Below, in pieces: positions 57,695-64,000 of a stretch of DNA of 64,000 bases. The stretch's first letter is position 1; each line of letters opens with the position of its first letter. Source of the stretch: Akebia trifoliata (taxonomy: Eukaryota > Streptophyta > Magnoliopsida > Ranunculales > Lardizabalaceae); NCBI GenBank assembly GCA_017979445.1, contig JADQWC010000256.1, forward strand, positions 1-64,000, given 5' to 3'. Position numbers and translations under genes: made by a program. The notes under the pieces were generated by a model. That model did no database searches and was not told the origin of the DNA. It saw only the letters and a program-made list of their open reading frames with translations.

Positions 57695-59223
57695 GAGAGG
57701 CCATTTTTTATTTCCCAATGCTTTTTACTAAAATATCCCTTAGTCAAATCCTTTTGAACTTGATCGTTTCTTTGAGCACCTATACTTAAGCAAACCAGTG
57801 AATACATTGAGGTAAACCAATAAATACACTAGGGCTCTTTGGGGGAATAGGTAGGTCTTTCAATAAAAGAAAAGAAAAATGGGAGAATAAAGAAAATAAC
57901 AAAAAAAAAATTCTAATTAACTCTTGGCCCGCATAAGGATAAACTGTGAATGATTAAAAATACAAAAATGTCAAAAACTAGAATTTTTTATCTTAGGCTC
58001 AACTCATGTCTCGAAGGCCAAGAGAAAGTCAAGAGGATAATATCATTGAGAATTTTAACAATAGGGTAGTTTTAGAAAAACAATAAAGGCACTCCCAGTT
58101 CTTTTTTGTTACGTTTATCTTTGAGTTTTATCTTTCTTTTCAATCCACAGCCATAACCTAAATTACAACCCAATAAAAGTCCACTCCGATTAGGTAAAGG
58201 ATCGAAGATAAGACCCTAAAGTCAGCTGCAGAATCTAAATAACATTTGACAATAGCAAAAAGAAGTAGATAGGAACAATAAAAACACATTGATCTTGTGT
58301 CTGCATCTCGGACTCGAGTCACAAGAGTCATTGGAAGATGCAAAAAGGGAGATTAGATCTGATATTTGAAAGTAGATTCAACTACTTGATCAGAAATAAT
58401 ATTGAATCATTAGAAGAGTAGCTACAAAGTAGAGTTTCTGATCTACTAGCTCAACTGGAATCACCCAACCACTTGGGATTTCGTATGGGCTCAAGTCATT
58501 GTATCCAATTATTTGTAATATATATCTAATAGCACAATCTAAAAAGGCACTGTGAAAACTCGAAAGGGCGCTGTGAGTAAAAATATCAACTATGGCAAGA
58601 TGAAACACTACTAACACGATGAAAACCTCAAAAAGGGCATTCATGTGCAAAAATGATAGAAAATCAAATATGGTGAAACCCTTAATAGGCACTAAAGGTA
58701 AAATTGATCAAATAAAAATAAATAAATAAATAAACAAAAAACTAAAAAGAAAAGAAAAAAAAAACAGTTAGTATTCATCAATTATTTCATATCCAATTAT
58801 TTTTAATATATATCTAATAGCACAATCTAAATAGGCACTATGAAAACTCGAAAGGGCACTGTGAGTAAAAATATCATCTATGGCAAGATGAAAGACTATT
58901 GTCACGATGAAAACCTCAAAAAGGGCATTCATGTGCAAAAAGGATAGAAAATCAAACATGGTGAAACTTAACAGGCACCAAAGGTAAAATTGATAAAATA
59001 AAATAAAAATAAACAGTTAGTGTTCATCAATACCATTCACTGATCAAACCTACACACCTTCATCTTGAACTTAACCCTTCTATTCAACTTTTTCAAACCA
59101 TTCAAATCTTAATTTTCAAATTCAGGAATGAGTCTAAAGGGTCTAGGAAAAATCGAGAATAGAACCATAATAGTTGCTCAACACTCTAACTCGATAATTA
59201 AAAGGAATTCAGGGCAGACCTAC
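57690..59223 (+). mobile_element. 3' noncoding region of element C
   Basis: It continues the sequence interrupted by F and matches the region after the integrase stop in B (ATGACGAGAGGCCATTTTT; TTGGCCCGCATAAGGATAAACT). It ends in AATTCAGGGCAGACCTAC, a candidate polypurine tract next to the LTR at 59224. Plus-strand stem-loops and a direct duplication of about 280 bp (58496-58770 and 58786-59020) are described separately. Confidence 0.8.
58496..59020 (+). repeat. direct duplication in C's 3' region with serial stem-loops
   Basis: Two copies of about 240-280 bp share AATATATATCTAATAGCACAATCTAAA, GAAAACTCGAAAGGG and CATTCATGTGCAAAAA. Hairpins include 58548-58575 (CACTGTG with CGCTGTG, imperfect) and 58671-58694 (TGGTG with CACTA). 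In the second copy the latter reads TGGTG with CACCA, a perfect stem. The loops again run AAAA or AAAC to GG. Confidence 0.7.
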
Positions 59224-61034
59224 TGTAAAACCCTGAGTTTTTTATTCGTATCTCGAGAAAAAATAAATAGTGAACGTTTGAGAAAATCTTGAAAGTGGGA
59301 CTTAGGGTGCTCCAATGCGAAAAGTTACAAAATCCTCGATTATCAAGTCGGATCATGCTAAAATAATGACTTTTTGCTAAAGTAAGAATTATTAAGATTC
59401 GATCATGCCCTTGGATTCATAATAAAAAATTATTAAATATGGACTACTTGTCATTTTTAGAGATCAAAAAGTCGAATTATCGTCAAAAATAAAAATGACG
59501 TCAATTTTAGGGTCCCATCGGGCCAAAAATATAAATATTTGTTAGAGATAGAATTAGTAGAAATTGACCATACTATTAGATCCGGAATGAAAAATTAGAC
59601 AAAATAGAGTATTCATTCGTTACTTTTGGAGTCTGAAAGGTCAAGTTATCGTCAAATAAAACAATAGCTAAAATACCGATTTTGTCCCAAAAATTTATAT
59701 AAATAAAATTTTGAAATTTTTAACTATTCATCTTCGTTATAAACAACCCAAAACCAGCTAACAGAATTTTAAATTTTTTTTCTTTTAAATTTTCAAACTT
59801 AGATCCGTCGTGAACGGGACATCGTTGACTTCCGCCGCAAAAAGGAAAAAGGTCCACAGCCTCGACATCTCCAAAACTCACCCAATTTCTTCGTGTTTCC
59901 TCTTCTTTTTTACCTCGTATCATCAAAAATTAGTTGTATATATATAGGGATTTCGTAACTTCGACCTCAGATTGCATGTATTTCAGGGTCAAACCGTCTT
60001 CCGTCGTAGAAGGGAGAAAGGACGACGACGTCGAGATCTTCGAAACCACCGGGTTAGATTCAAAAATCACCCATCTCAAAGTTTGGTACATCTCAATTTT
60101 CACATCAATCATCTCGATTTTCGTGCATATATTTCAATTCATTCATACAAAGATTGTAAGGACTCTTAATTTTTATCGATAACCATAGATTGTGAAAATT
60201 GCATTTAAGATTTTAACGAAAACTTGTAATGTGTTTTCAAAAATATAGAATTCTTTTTACTATTTCAAATTCATGTCAGAACTTACATATTTGATATGTT
60301 TAATTATATTTTATAACAAATTATAAGTGGGTAGGATATTTCACTGGATTATTTTCACCAGTTGGGTTCTGTGCACTACTTGGACCCTGTTTTGATATAA
60401 GTTTTGTAATTTTTCAATGGTATTGATAAAAATAAATTTCATAATTAAAAAAAAAATGATTTAATATTTAATGAACTTATATTGAGTTGATGAATATCGG
60501 AAAGTGAATATTTTGTTTGATAGATTGAAAATTACGAAAATAAAAAAAAGGGGATGAAACGATAAAATGTAAGAATCACACCCGAGGGATGATGTCTGCA
60601 TTTTACATTGTAATATTGTATGTAGGTTGGTGAAGGGATATCCGGGGATAATGATTGGTTACATGTTTATTTAAATTATGTTGGCGCAGAGACTCCAAGT
60701 TCTGTTATTTATTTTAGGTCGGGTGGCCACAGTTGCATGATAGAAAATTGGATATCTAATCTCAACCTTGTATTGTTAATTTCTCTTTTGTTTTCAAATG
60801 AAAATAATATATATATATATATATATATATATGAGCTGTTAAAGTGTGTGTGAATGCCTAAATGGATAATATGCCATATCATCCAGAGTGGTGTACTATT
60901 CTGGGATGTACGGTAGGGACTATCAAGCTCATATGTTGTGGCGACTCCCTATTCTTTTAAAAAATCCTCGAGATACATAGATCAGACCCCAATCCGCTAT
61001 TTAGCAGACGGCAACGGGGGTCGAGGCAATTTCA
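59224..61034 (+). mobile_element. LTR shared by C (3') and D (5'), chimeric in sequence
   Basis: It starts TGTAAAACCCTGAG and ends GAGGCAATTTCA, 1811 bp. The first 1.7 kb resembles element E's LTR (a tRNA-iMet type), for example AGTCACACCCGAGG-like text at 60570-60610 and TTTTAGGTCGGGTGGCCACAG at about 60713. The final 90 bases resemble solo LTR F and the Ogre family (GGCGACTCCC then GGGTCGAGG). On its left lies C's 3' region; on its right the tRNA-Arg primer site of D. Confidence 0.75.
60790..60832. repeat. (AT)n microsatellite
   Basis: A run of AT dinucleotides inside the LTR. Element E has a shorter TATATATA at the same place (about 16670). Confidence 0.85.
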
Positions 61035-61035
61035 G

Positions 61036-61054
61036 TGGCGACTCCACTGGAGAC
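61036..61054 (+). promoter_or_regulatory. primer-binding site of D, tRNA-Arg
   Basis: TGGCGACTCCACTGGAGAC, one mismatch from the H site, one base after the LTR. Confidence 0.88.
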
Positions 61055-62007
61055 TTTAGGGTCAAACTTGACCCGATCCAAGACTATCCTTAGGTTGATT
61101 TTTTTCTTGAGTCAACCCAATTGACTCAATGAGACTCTTATATTAGGCTAGATTTGGTCCTTTCTTTCATTGGCATGTGATTAGATGTATTCAATTATTT
61201 ATCTCTGTTGATTGATTTGATGATTGGATGTATTTAATTTGACTGGTTGGATATTTACGAAAAATGCCCCGGGCGCACTTTGTCCCTTTGCACACACTCA
61301 CGAGCATGCATACACATATTTACATCATGACATGTCCTTATAAACCCAGTAGCCGGATCTAAGCTAACCTGGTCCTTCGGGACACGGGGGACGCCCGTAA
61401 ACGCTACAATTTCAGTACAGTACCTTCGGGTATATCAACACGACGTACTGCTTGACTAGGTAAAACTGGAATAGTATATTGGTGTTTCGGGCTGAAGTAA
61501 CCTAAGCTTCGTCCTAACCTAGCCTCAATCATATAGAAAGCCTAGAACTTAGGCGCGATCCTACTAGGCCACGACTCGAATCTACCATAAGTGCTCCCGG
61601 GTTGCTTTTCTCCAAACTAACCAAAAGATAAGTAGGTGGACCGATCCACACCGCTCAAATGAAACCCGTAATATCGGTCCAACCCAATAAATGTAATTGA
61701 AAAAGTTGTGTAGGCCCGTCATTTTACAACCCATTAGCCCAATTGGTACGTTGATCTTTTGGATCAATATACGAGCCGATCGAGTTAATTGGTTCAATTA
61801 AATGTTAATGAGGTGATATATTATTTTTTTTGAATCCATTGGATAGAATCGATCCGAATATGGTAACTGAATTTTTTTTTCTGACCAATTCTATTCAATA
61901 GATCAGACCTTTCTTTAAATTAAAATGGTTGAATCACATTAAAGATCGTACCAAAATATAGACGTGATTTAATGTGTCAGTAATGAGAGTTAGTTTCTTT
62001 TGGTTAG
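61055..62007 (+). mobile_element. leader of element D
   Basis: Noncoding. Distantly similar in order to the leaders of H and B: CCCCGGGCGCACTTTG at 61268, TTTGCACACACTCACG, ACCTTCGGGTATATCAA at 61423, and the ATATCGGTCCAACCCAATAA phrase at 61672. It has no 194-bp repeats. I see no antisense MLSKGPL frame in it. Confidence 0.7.
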
Positions 62008-63086
62008 ATGGCTCATTATGATGTACAAGTGTTGATGGAAAGAGCTTTAGATGCATTCATCACAGTCGAAAAGTACAATTTTGGTGCATATGGACTTCAA
62101 AGCGTATTCTCTCTCAAGTCAGTAACTGTCAATTGGAACCTTTTATGTGCTGCGGTCAATTTCTAGGACCCGAATTACCACGTATTCCGTTTTGGTTCAG
62201 TCCACTGTGTCCAACTCATGAAGATTATTGTAATATTATAGGGATAAGCACATTGGGTTCGATGATTAGTCTTCCATCGAAATCCAAATTCACAAAAGAA
62301 CTCTCGAAAGGGTTAGGAGTTAAGCCAAAAAAAACACGAAGATTCATAGATTATGGTTTACTGAACATGCAGAGACTCCTAAAAGTACACCAAACTCCTG
62401 AACAAGAAAATCCTGTGGATTTTGCTCCGGAACCTCATAGGAAGGCTAGGGATTTTACTTTATGTCTGGGGGTATTGTCAACATATTTTCTAGTTTCATT
62501 TAGGATGGGTAATTAGTTACCGGGCTTTATTGTAGGTATTGCCGGACAACTTAAAAATAAGGTTAACCTAGTCCCCACTATACTCGTCGAGACTTTTGAG
62601 GGATTATCAAATGAGAATGCATTAGGAGGGGCAAGATTTCGAGGAAGTCCACATTTGCTTTATCTGTGGTTATGTATCCGACTTCGCATCGCAGAGTTCC
62701 CGCAAATCAAGGAAAGTAAATGGGAAAAATTCACAAGAAAGGAAACATTGGTGGACTTTACAACCATAGAAGACTGGAAGGACTGGCTATCAAATTTGAC
62801 TACACAAGATGTAAATTGGGATAGATTGGGATCAAGAATGGATGAAGGCACCGTGCTTGCTTCAAAAGGGTCTGATCATGTAATGCTCACTGGTCTGCTG
62901 AATACATCTTTTTATTGCCCAAGGATGATACCAAGACAGATAGGATTCCCTTCATGGATCCCAATGCTTCTGAGGAATTGACATCCTATTAAAGAGCTGA
63001 CTGTGCACTTGGTAGAACACATAGCTACCGCTTGGGACCATCGGTTACTTGTTGAATCAGAAGATCAACAAGCATTCAAGAAGTAG
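62008..63086 (+). pseudogene. ORF1 of element D
   Basis: Start chosen at ATG 62008 (MAHYDVQVLMERALDAF). The frame continues through YNFGAYGLQSVFSLKSVTVN and WNLLCAAV, then a TAG at about 62164 stands where W is expected. A one-base deletion near 62205 shifts into LCPTHEDYCNIIGIST. Stops at 62514-62516 and a further break after 62981 follow, then GSPHLLYLWLC at about 62648. The tail HPIKELTVHLVEHIATAWD matches B. About 350 residues in all, like B's ORF1. Role unknown; it is specific to the Ogre group. Confidence 0.8.
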
Positions 63087-63316
63087 AAGAGCATGTAGGG
63101 TCTTAGATCGAGTCATCTTTGCTTTAAGAGGAGAGTCTCCTCATTTATTTTGTATTCGCATTTGTCTCATTGGTATGATTTTTAATGAGAAGTCTCTTTT
63201 CTAAGGCCTTAATTAACAATAAATCACCTTGTCAGACATAAGTTCGACTAGCACAACTTATCAATTATAATAATAAAAGTAAATGCTATCAAAAGGGATC
63301 AATTCTTAATTCACCT
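63087..63316 (+). other. spacer between ORF1 and gag of D
   Basis: 230 bases, AT-rich, without the 53-bp repeats that fill this place in B. TTATCAATTATAATAATAAAAG and a TTTGATGGGATTTCAG just before the gag ATG could include a splice acceptor (TTTCAG at 63324-63329). Confidence 0.4.
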
Positions 63317-64000
63317 TTGATGGGATTTCAGGATACTATTGCACCCAAACTTAAACGTCCGCCACCTGGTTGGAGTCGAGAGTCAGGTCATTTGGAAAGA
63401 ACATTAGCGCCAAGTGAACCATCAAAAATGGCTTTTAAATCTGAACTTGCGGAAATTCGTAAGATCCTGGCAGTCTTTGCAATGGATATGAACAACATAA
63501 AAAACAAGGTAGAAGTGCTAGAACAGATCTCTAAGTCAACAAGAGACCAGCCTGATAATCAAAGGGGCAAGGGATCGGAAGGTAGCACAGCTAAGAATCT
63601 AGACGAGGTTTATGAGCTTGACAGAAATGAGGAGTATTTTAATGAGAATCCAATGTTGGTCAATAGAATAACTTAATTGGAAACAGCCGTGAAAAATATA
63701 AAAGGGATTGATGAAATCGCGGCAGGAATAGAGGCTTTCAATCAAATCCCTAAGATCCGTCTACCCGAGAAATTTGTTATGCTTGAAATGGAAAAATTTA
63801 GTGGAGTAGGCTGCACAAAAATGCATCTCAAGGTATATGTCACCAACATAAGTACAATGGGCCTCAATGATGAACAGATGACATTATTGTTCCAACGTAC
63901 TCTATCAGGATCAGCGTTGCGATGGTTGATGTCCCAAGATTCAACTGTAATTGGGACATGGGAAAATATGTCAAGGATGTTCTGGCACTAGTACAAGTAC
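63317..64000 (+). pseudogene. gag: Gag of element D, cut by the window edge
   Basis: The frame MMGFQDTIAPKLKRPPPGW… runs to a TAA at 63674, then continues in the same phase as METAVKNIKG…. The Gag core shows IPKIRLPEKFVMLEMEKFSG and VGCTKMHLKVYV, then LLFQRTLSGSALRWLM, corresponding to FKCPEFEKYSGVGCPLSHLK in B. A predicted coiled coil lies at about residues 45-75 (ELAEIRKILAVFAMDMNNIKN). A further stop at 63989 comes just before the window end. This part would assemble the particle. The rest of D (protease onward) lies outside the window. Confidence 0.82.

Noticed and set aside
58390..58959. Minus-strand frames of 100 and 63 residues sharing sequence
   Set aside because: They share sequence because they lie in the two copies of a direct duplication in C's noncoding 3' region, antisense to the element. 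No known domain.
1..64000. A host gene, defence system or prokaryote-type operon
   Set aside because: All long or conserved frames are retrotransposon gag, pol or ORF1 pieces. No intron-containing host gene, resistance gene or organellar insert was recognisable.

Overview
The window is plant nuclear DNA, most likely from an angiosperm (probably eudicot) repeat-rich chromosome region. I find no ordinary host gene. Almost every base belongs to nested LTR retrotransposons, and most are Ty3/gypsy elements of the Tat/Ogre type. The lineage is supported by primer-binding sites matching the 3' end of plant tRNA-Arg (TGGCGACTCCACTGGGGA), an extra ORF upstream of gag, an additional RNase H domain after the RT-RNase H, and a stop-containing spacer between protease and RT where Ogre elements carry an intron. 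Exact species cannot be read from the sequence.

Layout, left to right. 1-5270: minus-strand, non-autonomous Ogre-like material (a complete LTR at 93-1814 with its primer-binding site to its left, a leader without ORF1, and a truncated LTR at 4784-5270). 5271-6290: about 1 kb of A-rich low-complexity DNA. 6291-13129: plus-strand 5'-truncated non-autonomous element 'A' with its 3' LTR. 13130-18526: minus-strand fragment 'E' of a different Ty3/gypsy element (tRNA-iMet primer site, zinc-knuckle gag, 3.1-kb LTR). 18527-22511 and 53765-54329 and 57690-59223: old, heavily mutated plus-strand Tat element 'C', broken by later insertions. 22512-53759: minus-strand autonomous-type Ogre element 'B' (about 19.7 kb without its own insertions) inside the integrase region of C, with the target duplication AGTAC. 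Inside B lie solo LTR 'S' (23473-25272, duplication GGTGG) and the complete non-autonomous element 'H' (28605-38382, duplication GCGCC). 54330-57689: solo LTR 'F' in the 3' region of C (duplication ATGAC). 59224-61034: an LTR serving both as the 3' end of C and the 5' end of the following element 'D', whose ORF1 and gag run to the window edge.

B carries, in order on the minus strand: 5' LTR, tRNA-Arg site, leader, ORF1, a 53-bp repeat array, gag, protease, spacer, RT-RNase H, second RNase H, integrase, 3' untranslated region and 3' LTR. Its frame is nearly continuous but has several stops, some frameshifts and a mutated RT catalytic motif (YVND), so this copy is dead. H, A and the left-hand element have no coding capacity but share the B-type leader, so they were probably mobilised by a B-like relative.

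The most interesting signal is structural. In several separate places (the LTRs, the 3' noncoding regions, the 53-bp array and the 77-bp array) the elements carry stem-loops in which the loop stays constant while both arms of the stem change together. That pattern suggests selection on folded RNA or single-stranded DNA rather than on sequence alone.
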